Counted from the first letter of the stretch, positions 55,333 to 63,934 are shown. The stretch: DNA of 64,000 nucleotides from Actinocatenispora sp963815125 (GCA_963815125.1 CAWFFM010000004.1:124001-188000), one strand, 5' to 3'. Numbers and translations: made by a program. Notes: generated by a model from the letters alone, not told the origin.

Positions 55333-56546
55333 GACGGGGCATCCTCCGTCGCCGTGGCCTTCTTCCCGGCACTCTGCTTCGCACCGGCTTGCTTCGTGCC
55401 GGCCTGCTTCGCGTCGGTCTGCTTCGCACCGGCCTGCTTCGCACCGGCCTGCTTCGTGCCGGCCTGCTTCGCGTCGGCACGGTCCAGTTCGGCCGCACGC
55501 CGTTCCTCGCGTACCGCCCAGTCCGCCTTGGGCGGCGTGGTGCGCGGCTTGCGTGGGGTACGGGGACCGCGGGTGCGTCCGTAGAGCAGCACGGCGACCA
55601 GCGCCCCGGCGAACAACAGCGCGAGCGAACCGTTGATCTGGTACGAGCCGGCCACCTGGAAGGCCCAGTTGTCGCCCAGGTCCAGGCCACCGGCGCTGCT
55701 GATCAGCCGGGAGTTGCCGATCCAGGTGAGTACCTGTGCGGCCAGGGCGAGGATGCCCGGCGCGGCGCCGGCAACGATGTTCGCGGTGGTGCCGAGCCGG
55801 TTGCCGGCGCGCCGGATGTACAGGTGTGCGGCCAGTCCGGCGACGGCGCCGGCGACGATGAAGCTGACCAGCGCGAGCCGGTCCTGTGCCTGCACGTACG
55901 CCGGGCCGATGCCGTCGCCGCCGAACAGGCGGGTGAGCGGGGTGAGGAAGATGCTGCGCAGCGCCAGTACGGCGATGACCACCACGGTGCCCAGCAGTCC
56001 GGCCACCACCATCACGCCGGGCCGCAGCGCCGCTACCACACCGCCCAGCAGCGCGGCGCCCGCGATGCTGGTGCCGACGATGAGTCCTTCGGTGGTGGAC
56101 AGGTCGCCCTCCAGCAGGAACGCCGCCCCGCCGGCGATCACCCCGGCGACCAGACCGCCGAGGATGGCCAGTACGGCCCGGCGGCCGGACCTGCCGGTCA
56201 GCCGGTCGCCGTCGTGCCCGGCCAGGATCCGTACGGCACCGGTGCCGGCGGCGCCGCCCAGCAGCATGCCGGCTAGCAGGATCGAGGACAGGAAGGTCGC
56301 CACCTGGATCGCCGCGACCGCGGGGTCGCCGGCGGTGGAGACCAGGATGTGCGCCCCGCGCAGCATCATCGCGAACAGCAGCACGGCCAGCAGCAGGACG
56401 AGCGCGACGGCCCGCGAGCCGGGTTCGGTCAGCGGTGCACCGGTGTCGGCCTTCGTATCCTTGCCGGCTCCGGTGCGGCCGGTGCCCGTTCTGGTGGAGG
56501 GGGTCCGATCCGTGGACTTCCCGCGCCCGTTCACCCGATCTGGCAT
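55329..56546 (-). CDS. multi-pass membrane protein with KQAG-repeat tail
   Basis: 405 residues. A hydrophilic N-terminus (1-48), about ten hydrophobic helices (49-335), then a basic tail with near-tandem repeats of the type DAKQAGTKQAGAKQAG (about 360-395) like histone-H1/HU-type Lys/Ala tails. It may bind nucleic acid or phosphopolymers at the membrane. GGAGGGAACC precedes the ATG. Function unknown. Confidence 0.82.
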   Translation of the reverse strand: MPDRVNGRGKSTDRTPSTRTGTGRTGAGKDTKADTGAPLTEPGSRAVALVLLLAVLLFAMMLRGAHILVSTAGDPAVAAIQVATFLSSILLAGMLLGGAAGTGAVRILAGHDGDRLTGRSGRRAVLAILGGLVAGVIAGGAAFLLEGDLSTTEGLIVGTSIAGAALLGGVVAALRPGVMVVAGLLGTVVVIAVLALRSIFLTPLTRLFGGDGIGPAYVQAQDRLALVSFIVAGAVAGLAAHLYIRRAGNRLGTTANIVAGAAPGILALAAQVLTWIGNSRLISSAGGLDLGDNWAFQVAGSYQINGSLALLFAGALVAVLLYGRTRGPRTPRKPRTTPPKADWAVREERRAAELDRADAKQAGTKQAGAKQAGAKQTDAKQAGTKQAGAKQSAGKKATATEDAPS

Positions 56547-56775
56547 TCTCGGTTCCCTCCGGATGGACCCTGTCAGCTGACCAGCGTACGCCGGGCTCAT
56601 GCGGCGATCATGCTGCCGTCCGGCAGCGGGGTGACCGGTCGCACAGGGCCGTGCCACGCCTGGTGACGCCTCACGCGCGCGCGTGCGAGTATCTAGGTAT
56701 GCGCCCTCCCCGGGAATGATCCGGTGCCGGTGGGCGCAGTCTCGTCAATGTCGCCGAGTGGCAGGGGATCGTGAG

Positions 56776-58407
56776 ATGGACTCGCTCTTCGAGGTACCGG
56801 AGCCGGCCAACGAGCCGGTGCACACGTACCTTCCGGGCAGTGCCGAGCGGGAGCGCCTGCAGTCGCGGTTGGCCGATCTCGCCGCGGACAAGGCCGAACT
56901 GACCATGACCATCGGCGGTGCGCAGCGGATGGCCGGCGGTGAACGGTTCCCGGTCGTCGCGCCGCACCGTCACTCGCACGTACTCGGCGAGAGCGCCCAG
57001 GCCACCACCAAGGACGTGGCGGACGCCGTCGCGGCGGCGAAGAAGGCGGCGCCGGACTGGCAGGCCATGCCGTACGCGGAGCGGGCCGCGGTGTTCGTCC
57101 GGGCGGCGGAGCTGCTCGCCGGGCCGTGGCGGGAGACCATCAACGCCGCGACCATGCTGGGCCAGTCCAAGTCGGTGCAGCAGGCCGAGATCGACGCGGC
57201 CTGCGAGCTGATCGACTTCCTGCGGTTCAACGCCCACTTCGGCGCCAAGGTGCTGACCAGTCAGCCGCGCAGCATCGCGGGGGAGTGGAACCGGTTCGAC
57301 CACCGTCCGCTGGACGGCTTCGTACTGGCCATCACCCCGTTCAACTTCACCGCCATCGCCGGGAACCTGCCGACCGCGCCGGCCCTGATGGGCAACACCG
57401 TGGTGTGGAAGCCGACGCCGACCCAGCAGCTGTCCGCGCACCTCACCATGCGGTTGTTCGAGGCGGCCGGGCTGCCCGAGGGTGTGATCAACATGGTCAC
57501 CGGCGACGGGCAGGCGGTCAGCGAGGTGGCACTGACGGATCCGGATCTGGGCGGGGTGCACTTCACCGGCTCCACCCGTACCTTCCAGCACCTGTGGCGC
57601 ACCGTCGGCACCAACATCGACCGTTACCGCGCCTACCCGCGGCTGATCGGCGAGACCGGCGGCAAGGACTTCGTGATCGTGCACCCGAGCTGGACCGACC
57701 TGACCGCGTTGAACGTCGCGCTGATCCGCGGTGCGTTCGAGTACCAGGGGCAGAAGTGTTCGGCGGCCTCCCGGGCGTACGTGCCGCGGTCGCTGTGGGA
57801 CGCCGGGCTGCGTGACCAGGTGGTGGCCACGGTCGGCGAGATCCAGTACGGCGACGTCGCGGACTTCACCAACTTCGGCGGTGCGGTGATCGACCGGCGG
57901 GCGTACGACAAGCTCTCCGGTGCGATCGAGGTGGCCCGCAACTCCGACAGCTGCACGATCATCGCGGGTGGCACTGTCGATGACAGCGAGGGCTTCTTCG
58001 TCGCTCCGACCGTGGTGGAGTGCAGCGACCCGACCCACGAGATCTTCCGGGACGAATACTTCGGCCCGTTCCTGGCCGTGCACGTCTACGACGACGCCGA
58101 CTTCGAGCAGGTCACCCGGCAGGCCGCGGACATCTCGCCGTACGCGCTGACCGGTGGCATCTTCGCCAACGACCGCCGGGCGATCGTGTGGGCCAGTGAG
58201 GCGCTGAGGTTCTCGGCCGGCAACTTCTACGTCAACGACAAGCCGACCGGTTCGGTCGTCTCGCGGCAGCCGTTCGGTGGCTCGCGGGCCTCCGGCACCA
58301 ACGACAAGGCCGGGTCGTGGCAGAACCTGGTCCGGTGGGTCTCGCCGCGGGCGATCAAGGAGACGTTCGTGGCGCCGTCGGACTGGCGTTACCCGAACAT
58401 GCACTGA
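56776..58407 (+). CDS. pruA: L-glutamate gamma-semialdehyde dehydrogenase
   Basis: 543 residues. The aldehyde dehydrogenase fold with catalytic Cys in EYQGQKCSAASRAYV and the Glu in LIGETGGKDFVIV, plus FTGSTRTFQHLWRTVGTNID and FGGSRASGTNDKAG, identifies 1-pyrroline-5-carboxylate dehydrogenase. It oxidises glutamate semialdehyde to glutamate with NAD+ in proline catabolism. No putA-like proline dehydrogenase gene lies beside it in this window. The ATG at 56776 is supported by family length. Confidence 0.96.
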   Translation: MDSLFEVPEPANEPVHTYLPGSAERERLQSRLADLAADKAELTMTIGGAQRMAGGERFPVVAPHRHSHVLGESAQATTKDVADAVAAAKKAAPDWQAMPYAERAAVFVRAAELLAGPWRETINAATMLGQSKSVQQAEIDAACELIDFLRFNAHFGAKVLTSQPRSIAGEWNRFDHRPLDGFVLAITPFNFTAIAGNLPTAPALMGNTVVWKPTPTQQLSAHLTMRLFEAAGLPEGVINMVTGDGQAVSEVALTDPDLGGVHFTGSTRTFQHLWRTVGTNIDRYRAYPRLIGETGGKDFVIVHPSWTDLTALNVALIRGAFEYQGQKCSAASRAYVPRSLWDAGLRDQVVATVGEIQYGDVADFTNFGGAVIDRRAYDKLSGAIEVARNSDSCTIIAGGTVDDSEGFFVAPTVVECSDPTHEIFRDEYFGPFLAVHVYDDADFEQVTRQAADISPYALTGGIFANDRRAIVWASEALRFSAGNFYVNDKPTGSVVSRQPFGGSRASGTNDKAGSWQNLVRWVSPRAIKETFVAPSDWRYPNMH

Positions 58408-58492
58408 CGTCCGGAGTATCAGAACCACGCGGGTCCGGGGCGATCCGCGTGGTCTCTCCCGCCCGGCCTCGCCCTTGCCTCTCCTCTTGGGT

Positions 58493-58632
58493 CATTTTCC
58501 CCGAATTGGGTTAATGTCCGTTCCGTAGAATGGGACATTCGGGGAAAATGGCCTGATCGCGCATGCTCTGTGGTGCATTTTCCCCGAATGTACGCTACCG
58601 AAAATGTGCATAACGCCCTTGCGGGGAAATGC
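58493..58632 (+). repeat. double-hairpin element, copy 2 (diverged)
   Basis: Stem 1 is a perfect 14-bp pair CATTTTCCCCGAAT/ATTCGGGGAAAATG (58493-58506 with 58537-58550). The loop has its own stem AATGTCC/GGACATT, different in sequence from the inner stems of copies 1 and 3. Stem 2 is weaker: GCATTTTCCCCG with CGGGGAAATGC (58575-58586 with 58622-58632). It ends 36 bp before the ribosome site of the SRPBCC gene, so it may lie in that gene's leader. Confidence 0.8.
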
Positions 58633-58678
58633 CGAAGCGGGCGGCGGACGGCAGTGGATGACCGTACGGAGGTGCGTC

Positions 58679-59209
58679 GTGCTGGAGCGGGTGCGCAACT
58701 GGGGAGGTACCCCGGCCGAGGTCGCCCGGCGGTATCCCTGCGAGGACTACCTGGAAGGGCCGGTGGAGCGGCTGACCCGGGCGGTGTCGGTACGGGCGCC
58801 GGCAGCACTGACCTACCGGTGGGCGTGCCAGATCGCGGTCGCGCCGTACTCCTACGACTGGCTGGACAACTGGGGCCGGCGCAGTCCGCGCGAACTGACC
58901 CCGGGTGCCGACGAGCTGCGCGTCGGGCAGCGGATGATGGTCTTCCAGCTGCGCGAGGTGCAACCCGGGCACCGGTTCTCCGGTCGGGGGTTCGCGGCGT
59001 CGGAGCGGTTGTTCGGTCCGATCGCGGCAACCTATGCGGTGGAGCCCGACGGCGACGGCTGCCGGCTGATCTGCCGGTTGGTGGTCGGACCGCGATGGCC
59101 GTTCGGGATGCTCTGGGCGACGGCGCTGGCCTGCGGGGACCTGATCATGATGCGTAAGGAGCTGCTGACCCTGAAGGCGCTCGCCGAGCGGGATGCGTCG
59201 GGAGAGTGA
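58679..59209 (+). CDS. SRPBCC family protein
   Basis: 176 residues. TRAVSVRAPAALTYRWACQI and YSYDWLDNWGRRSPRELTPG, with long C-terminal helix MMRKELLTLKALAERD, fit the START/SRPBCC helix-grip fold (polyketide cyclase-like, hydrophobic ligand). The GTG at 58679 follows GGAGGTG. It sits directly after the double-hairpin element and 43 bp before the tryptophan dioxygenase gene. Ligand unknown. Confidence 0.82.
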   Translation: MLERVRNWGGTPAEVARRYPCEDYLEGPVERLTRAVSVRAPAALTYRWACQIAVAPYSYDWLDNWGRRSPRELTPGADELRVGQRMMVFQLREVQPGHRFSGRGFAASERLFGPIAATYAVEPDGDGCRLICRLVVGPRWPFGMLWATALACGDLIMMRKELLTLKALAERDASGE

Positions 59210-59239
59210 CGTCGGACGATGGCGGTCGGCGGGAAGCGG

Positions 59240-59245
59240 TAGCGT
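59240..59245 (+). promoter_or_regulatory. -10 element, leaderless kynA promoter
   Basis: TAGCGT ends 7 nt before the GTG at 59253. No ribosome-binding site is visible. Confidence 0.4.
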
Positions 59246-59252
59246 CCGGTGC

Positions 59253-60053
59253 GTGACCCAGAACCTCTATCAGGAGCCCCGCTTCGGTGAACAGGGCGCC
59301 CTGCTCACCTACGGCAGCTATCTGCGTCTCCCTGAGCTGCTGGACCAGCAGCGTCCGCAGGCCGACCCGGGTGCGCACGACGAGCTGCTGTTCATCACCA
59401 TCCACCAGGCCTACGAGCTGTGGTTCAAGCTGGTGCTGCACGAGCTGACCGATGCCCGGGACCTGTTGCTGGCCGGTGAGACCTATCTGCCCCGGGTACG
59501 GCTGGAACGGTGCCGGGCGATCGGCCGGCTCGCGGTCTCCCAGGTCGACATCATCGACACGATGACGCCACAGGACTTCCTGAAGTTCCGTACGGTGCTG
59601 TCACCGGCCTCCGGATTCCAGTCGGTCCAGTTCCGGGAGATCGAGTTCCTGTCCGGGCTCAAGGACCCGGGCTATGTACGACGCTTCCGCGGGCTCACCG
59701 CCGACGAGCGTGCCGGCCTGCTGCGCCGGCTGGACGAGCCGAGCCTCTGGGACGGGTTCCTCACCGTGCTCAAGGCCGCGGGTTTCCGGGTGGACACCAC
59801 CGACGAGCGGTACCGGGCCTACACGATCATCGCGCACGACCGCAGCCGGTACGGGCAGCTGTGGGATCTGGCCGAGGCGCTGGTCGACCACGACCAGGTC
59901 TGGGCGCTGTGGCGGGCCAGGCACGTACTGATGGTCGAGCGGCAGATCGGTACGAAGACCGGCACCGGCGGCAGTTCCGGGTCGGAGTACCTGCGCTCGC
60001 GCGTCGACCTGCGCTTCTACCCCGAGTTGTGGGATCTACGCTGCCGCATGTGA
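59253..60053 (+). CDS. kynA: tryptophan 2,3-dioxygenase
   Basis: 266 residues, the usual length. YGSYLRLPELLDQQRP, ELLFITIHQAYELWFKLVLHE (residues 42-62, containing the distal His), SGFQSVQFREIEFLSG and the C-terminal GTGGSSGSEYLRSRVDLRFY are hallmarks of the heme enzyme that oxidises L-tryptophan to N-formylkynurenine. No other kynurenine-pathway gene adjoins, so the product may feed another pathway or the genes are elsewhere. GTG start, apparently leaderless. Confidence 0.97.
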   Translation: MTQNLYQEPRFGEQGALLTYGSYLRLPELLDQQRPQADPGAHDELLFITIHQAYELWFKLVLHELTDARDLLLAGETYLPRVRLERCRAIGRLAVSQVDIIDTMTPQDFLKFRTVLSPASGFQSVQFREIEFLSGLKDPGYVRRFRGLTADERAGLLRRLDEPSLWDGFLTVLKAAGFRVDTTDERYRAYTIIAHDRSRYGQLWDLAEALVDHDQVWALWRARHVLMVERQIGTKTGTGGSSGSEYLRSRVDLRFYPELWDLRCRM

Positions 60054-60126
60054 GGCACCGGCGATGCGGCCACGGGGGACGCACGTCCAGGGTATGAATA
60101 GACATCAAACGATAAGACGTCGATCG

Positions 60127-60597
60127 GTGAGGAGTCGGGCGCTGACCCACCATCCAGGCACACCGCAAGGGCACCCGACCCCGATCGGGATGGAGCTTGC
60201 GCGCACCGCCAAAGCCGTCACCCGTGCCTTCGACGAGGCACTGGCCGCTGCCGGTGGATCCCGGCCCGGCTGGCTCGTCCTGCTCGCCCTGAAGACCCGA
60301 CGGCTGACCAACCAACGGGAGCTGGCCGAGGCCGTCGGCATCCAGGGCGCGACACTGACCCACCACCTCAACGCGATGGAGACCGACGGGCTGGTCACCC
60401 GCCGACGCGATCCGGACAACCGTCGGATCCACCTGGTCGAGCTGACCCCTGCCGGGGAAGCCGCATTCCACCAGCTACGCGGCGTGGCGCTGGCACACGA
60501 CCAGCGGCTACGGGCCGGCCTTGACGACGACGAGCTGCGGGAACTGGGTCGACTGCTCGGCCGGCTGCGTGACAACGTGGCCGACCCCGCGAGCTGA
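60127..60597 (+). CDS. MarR family transcriptional regulator
   Basis: 156 residues from the GTG at 60127; an ATG at 60094 or 60190 is possible. The winged helix is clear: ALKTRRLTNQRELAEAVGIQ, ATLTHHLNAMETDGLVTRRR, DPDNRRIHLVELTPAGEAAF. N- and C-terminal helices would form the dimer. It follows the tryptophan dioxygenase by 73 bp and may regulate nearby genes. The effector is unknown. Confidence 0.88.
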   Translation: MRSRALTHHPGTPQGHPTPIGMELARTAKAVTRAFDEALAAAGGSRPGWLVLLALKTRRLTNQRELAEAVGIQGATLTHHLNAMETDGLVTRRRDPDNRRIHLVELTPAGEAAFHQLRGVALAHDQRLRAGLDDDELRELGRLLGRLRDNVADPAS

Positions 60598-60742
60598 CCT
60601 GCCGTCCCGCTCCGGCCACGGCGTACCGTTCCCGGAGCCGCGCCGCCGCCGACAGGTCCCCGGTTCGTGCCAAGCTCCCGCCCTTCACCGGTGCGCCCCG
60701 CTCCGGCGCCCTACCGTCAGGTCAGGACGTACGGGAGGGGCC

Positions 60743-62467
60743 ATGGGCAGGACGCTGGAACAGCGGTACGCCCTGCGCGAGACGATCGCGGCGGGGTCCG
60801 TCGGCACGGTCTGGCGGGCAGACGACCAGGTCACCGGACAGCCGGTCGCCGTCAAGATACTGCGCCACGAGGTCGCCGAGCAGGCCGACGTGGTGGCCGC
60901 GTTCCGCGAGGAGGGCCAGGTACTGGCCGAACTGGACCACCCTGGTGTGGTCCGGCCCCGCGACTTCGTGGCCGCCGACGGCGAGCTTGCCCTGGTTATG
61001 GACCTGGTCGAAGGTACCGACCTGCGGCGTCTGCTGATCGGCGGCGGGCCGCTCGCGCCGGTGGTCGCGGCCCGGATACTCGCCCAGGTGTGCGAGGCGC
61101 TCGACGCCGTACACGCCGCCGGGATCGTGCACGGCGACATCAAACCCGGCAACATCCTGGTACCCGACCCGGCCGGGTCGCCGGGCGTACGGCTGATCGA
61201 CTTTGGTGTGGCGCAACGGATCCAGCGGCCCATGGGGGTCACCCACGCCACCCCCGAGTACATCGCCCCCGAGGTCGTCGACGGCGCGCCGTCCGTACCG
61301 GCAAGTGACGTGTACGCGGTCGGCATCGTGCTGTACGAGGTGCTGGCCGGTCGCGGCCCATTCCGCGGCGGCTCGATCGACGACGTGCTGCGCCGGCACC
61401 GCGACTGCGTACCGGTACGGCTCGCCGGAATGCCGGACCGGCTGTGGCAGCTGATCGACCGCTGCCTGCAGGCGGACACGCGCTCCCGGCCGGCGGCCGG
61501 CCAACTTGCCGCGGACCTGCGGGCCGCCGTACCGGCCCTGACCGGCCTGCCGCCCATGCGGGTCGAGCCCGCCGCCGTGACGTTCCGGCCCCGGCCCGGT
61601 GCGCGCCGCGTAGTCCGGTCCGACCGTCTGGTGACACCCCTTGTCCTGCCGCTACCGGACGCGGCCGGGACCCATCAGGAGGCTCCGGTGACATCGGACG
61701 GGAACAACTTCGTCAGCCTGGACGAACTGCTCGGCAGAAGCGCCCCGACCGGGCCCGCCGGGTCCGCTCGGCCAGGCACGGCCGGACCAACCGGGCCCAC
61801 TCAGCCGGGGCCAGCCGGGCCTGCTCAGCTGGGGCCTGCCGGACCTGCCCGGGCCGCCGCGACGCCGGGCGATCCGGCCGGACCTGCCTGGGCCGCCGCG
61901 ACGCCGGGCGATCCGGACGGGCCGACCGAGGTCCACGCGGCGAGCTGGACGGTGCCGGCGCCCGACGGGTCCGCGTCCACCGGTAACTCGGAGGCGCCGC
62001 TGCCGGTATGGGCGCCCGGCGAGGGCACCGGGAAGGACCGGAGGAACCGCCGTACTCCGCTGCTGGTGGGCACCGCTGCCGGACTGGTGCTGCTGGCCGC
62101 ACTCACCCTGGGCGGTTGGCTGCTGCTCGCCCCGGCCGGCGGTACTGCGCCGACACCGGTGGCCGACCGGCAACGGCCGTCGACCAGTTCGTCACCGTCC
62201 CATGGTGCGCAGGTACCCGGTGCCCACAGGTCCGACGCGGCGGCACCGTCGCGGACACCGACCGGTACGCCGTCTCCGGACCCGACCGAGCAGGCCGGAG
62301 CGGGCAGTGACCAGGGTGGTTCCGGGTCGGACGGCGACGGGGGTGCGACCGGTCCGGGTGCGGACGGTCCGACCGGTGGCGACGGTTCGGGTGACGGATT
62401 GCCCGGCGTCGGTGGACCGGGGATCGGCGACCCGATGCCGACGATGCCGGGTGGCCGGGGGCAGTGA
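60743..62467 (+). CDS. membrane serine/threonine protein kinase
   Basis: 574 residues. Kinase domain ~8-270: IAAGSVGTVW loop, Lys38 (VAVKIL), catalytic HGDIKPGN (130-137), DFG (153-155), YIAPE. The residue before the catalytic Asp132 is Gly instead of Arg, so it is a non-RD type. A Gly/Pro/Ala-rich juxtamembrane linker (~305-430), one transmembrane helix (~436-460) and a Ser/Gly/Pro-rich extracellular tail follow; no PASTA repeats. GGGAGGGG precedes the ATG. Substrates unknown. Confidence 0.95.
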   Translation: MGRTLEQRYALRETIAAGSVGTVWRADDQVTGQPVAVKILRHEVAEQADVVAAFREEGQVLAELDHPGVVRPRDFVAADGELALVMDLVEGTDLRRLLIGGGPLAPVVAARILAQVCEALDAVHAAGIVHGDIKPGNILVPDPAGSPGVRLIDFGVAQRIQRPMGVTHATPEYIAPEVVDGAPSVPASDVYAVGIVLYEVLAGRGPFRGGSIDDVLRRHRDCVPVRLAGMPDRLWQLIDRCLQADTRSRPAAGQLAADLRAAVPALTGLPPMRVEPAAVTFRPRPGARRVVRSDRLVTPLVLPLPDAAGTHQEAPVTSDGNNFVSLDELLGRSAPTGPAGSARPGTAGPTGPTQPGPAGPAQLGPAGPARAAATPGDPAGPAWAAATPGDPDGPTEVHAASWTVPAPDGSASTGNSEAPLPVWAPGEGTGKDRRNRRTPLLVGTAAGLVLLAALTLGGWLLLAPAGGTAPTPVADRQRPSTSSSPSHGAQVPGAHRSDAAAPSRTPTGTPSPDPTEQAGAGSDQGGSGSDGDGGATGPGADGPTGGDGSGDGLPGVGGPGIGDPMPTMPGGRGQ

Positions 62468-62578
62468 TACCGGTTCGAGCCGTCCGGCGCGTTGAGCGGC
62501 GACGCTGTTCCGTTAGAGGTTCACCCTGCTACACGTGGGGCACGTGAACCGCGCGTCGCCACCCCTCCACCGGTTGGC

Positions 62579-62726
62579 ATTTTCCCCGAATGAGCGTTAA
62601 GTACTTTTTGTCGAAAGGTACATTCGGGGAAAAAGCTCTCCACGGGTAGGTCAAAGGTGCATTTTCCCCGAAAGTCCGGGTAGGTAATTCGGGCAAATAC
62701 GTACTTTCGGGGAAAATGCGCAGTGT
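62579..62726 (+). repeat. double-hairpin element, copy 3
   Basis: Stem 1: GCATTTTCCCCGAAT (62578-62592) with ATTCGGGGAAAAAGC (62623-62637), one mismatch. Stem 2: a perfect 17-bp pair GCATTTTCCCCGAAAGT/ACTTTCGGGGAAAATGC (62660-62676 with 62704-62720). Inner stem GTAC...GTAC around TTTTTGTCGAAA differs in sequence from the other copies. It shares blocks with copy 1, including AATTCGGGCAAATACG and the terminal GCGCAGTG. Confidence 0.88.
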
Positions 62727-62946
62727 GGGTGGGGTGAGGTGGTCTTGGGTTTCACGTGGCGGTGGCGGTGGCAAGCTCCGATCCTCTGAGGGTTCGGGGT
62801 AGGACTGGGCCGGGCTCAAGATCGGCGGCAATGGGCCGCTGGCCCCCACGGGCTGCCAGGACTCGCGGGTGCAGCGTCCAATACTGCGGATCTTGACCGG
62901 CTCCAACGCCACTCAAACTCAACGGCGTTGCTCTGCGGCCATGACC

Positions 62947-63065
62947 AACGCGCCGGAGAGCTCAACGCGCCGGAGAGCTCAACGCGCCGGAGACCTCAAC
63001 GCGCCGGAGACCTCAATGCGCCGGAGAGTTCAACGCGCCGGAGACCTCAATGCGCCAGAGACGTG
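62947..63065 (+). repeat. seven 17-bp tandem repeats
   Basis: The unit AACGCGCCGGAGAGCTC and close variants are repeated seven times without spacers, each exactly 17 bp. Length 17 is not a multiple of three, so the array shifts frame through all three phases, arguing against coding. It is a minisatellite-like array or a protein-binding cluster. Confidence 0.85.
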
Positions 63066-63105
63066 CCAGCACTCCGGTGGCAGCACAGAGTGGCCCGTGG
63101 CCGGC

Positions 63106-63141
63106 GACCAAGGGGCCACGGGTGACCAAGGGGCCACGGGT
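63106..63141 (+). repeat. two 18-bp tandem repeats
   Basis: GACCAAGGGGCCACGGGT occurs twice in a row (63106-63123 and 63124-63141). It contains GGGGCC and may be replication slippage. Confidence 0.8.
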
Positions 63142-63322
63142 CCGGACGATGGACCCAGCAAGAATAACCGGCGAGCACAGGTACCGGCCACTCGCCGGGC
63201 GGTACGTCACGGCAACGGGACCAGGCTCACCCAGGGACTGTCCTGTTCAGACCGTCCGGGCGGGACAGTACACAATGGATCGACGAAAACCCTGGATTTC
63301 AACGCGACGAGGTGGCAGCGTT

Positions 63323-63844
63323 ATGGGCATGGCGGAATCTGGTCTCAATGCGACGGCGGCGGCCCTGCTGGGACTGCTGCACGAAGGTCCGATGACTGGC
63401 GGTCAGCTGATGGCGGCGGCGGAGCGGCGGCTCGGCCCGTTCTGGTCCATGACCCGCAGTCAGGTCTACCGGGAGTTGCCTGCCCTGGCCGATGCCGGGT
63501 ACGTACGGATGGGTAAGCCCGGGCCCCGGGCCAGCCAGCCCTACACCATCTCGGCGTCCGGCAAGCGGGCGTTCGGCCGCTGGTTGTCCGAGCCGGTCGG
63601 TCGTGACCAGCTGCGGAACCCGGTCACGTTGCGGGTGGCTTTCGGGTCGCTGCACGGCAAGCAGCAGCTGGCCGATCTCTACCAGACCGCCGAGCAGTAC
63701 CACACTGAGGCGCTGACCCAGGCGCGCGAACAGGCGAAGGAATCCGCCAAGGACGGCGACGAGTACGCCGCAGCGGCACTCAACTTCGCTGTCGCCTATC
63801 ACAAGGCGGCGATGACCTGGTTGAAGAACGCGCCCCGCGGCTGA
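63323..63844 (+). CDS. PadR family transcriptional regulator, longer form
   Basis: 173 residues. The winged helix spans ~8-85 (ATAAALLGLLHEGPMTGGQL; LGPFWSMTRSQVYRELPALA; GKPGPRASQPYTISASGKRA). A C-terminal helical dimerisation domain follows (HTEALTQAREQAKESAKDGD). This is the larger PadR/AphA-like type. The ATG at 63323 has GGTGG upstream; in-frame upstream sequence includes the tandem repeats and is not coding. A 10-bp terminator hairpin follows. Confidence 0.92.
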   Translation: MGMAESGLNATAAALLGLLHEGPMTGGQLMAAAERRLGPFWSMTRSQVYRELPALADAGYVRMGKPGPRASQPYTISASGKRAFGRWLSEPVGRDQLRNPVTLRVAFGSLHGKQQLADLYQTAEQYHTEALTQAREQAKESAKDGDEYAAAALNFAVAYHKAAMTWLKNAPRG

Positions 63845-63864
63845 CCGATTGAAGTTTGTCACCT

Positions 63865-63893
63865 GGTGCCCGACTTGCCCGATGTCGGGCACC
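63865..63893 (+). terminator. terminator after PadR gene
   Basis: GGTGCCCGAC/GTCGGGCACC (63865-63874 with 63884-63893), a perfect 10-bp stem with a 9-nt loop, lies between the PadR gene and prfB. Confidence 0.85.
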
Positions 63894-63920
63894 GTCGTGT
63901 CTGCCGGGTGCGGCGCCGCG

Positions 63921-63926
63921 TAGTCT
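63921..63926 (+). promoter_or_regulatory. -10 element, leaderless prfB promoter
   Basis: TAGTCT ends 8 nt before the GTG at 63935. It lies just beyond the PadR terminator. Confidence 0.45.
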
Positions 63927-63934
63927 TGGTGCCT

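Larger units (their letters stand above)
62468..63322 (+). other. 850-bp intergenic region with repeats
   Basis: No gene is credible here. It contains double-hairpin copy 3 (62579-62726), seven tandem 17-bp repeats (62947-63065) and two tandem 18-bp repeats (63106-63141). The promoter of the PadR gene must lie in the final ~150 bp. Confidence 0.8.

Noticed and set aside
62947..63141. Repeats considered as a CRISPR array
   Set aside because: The units are directly contiguous with no unique spacers, and no cas genes are present.
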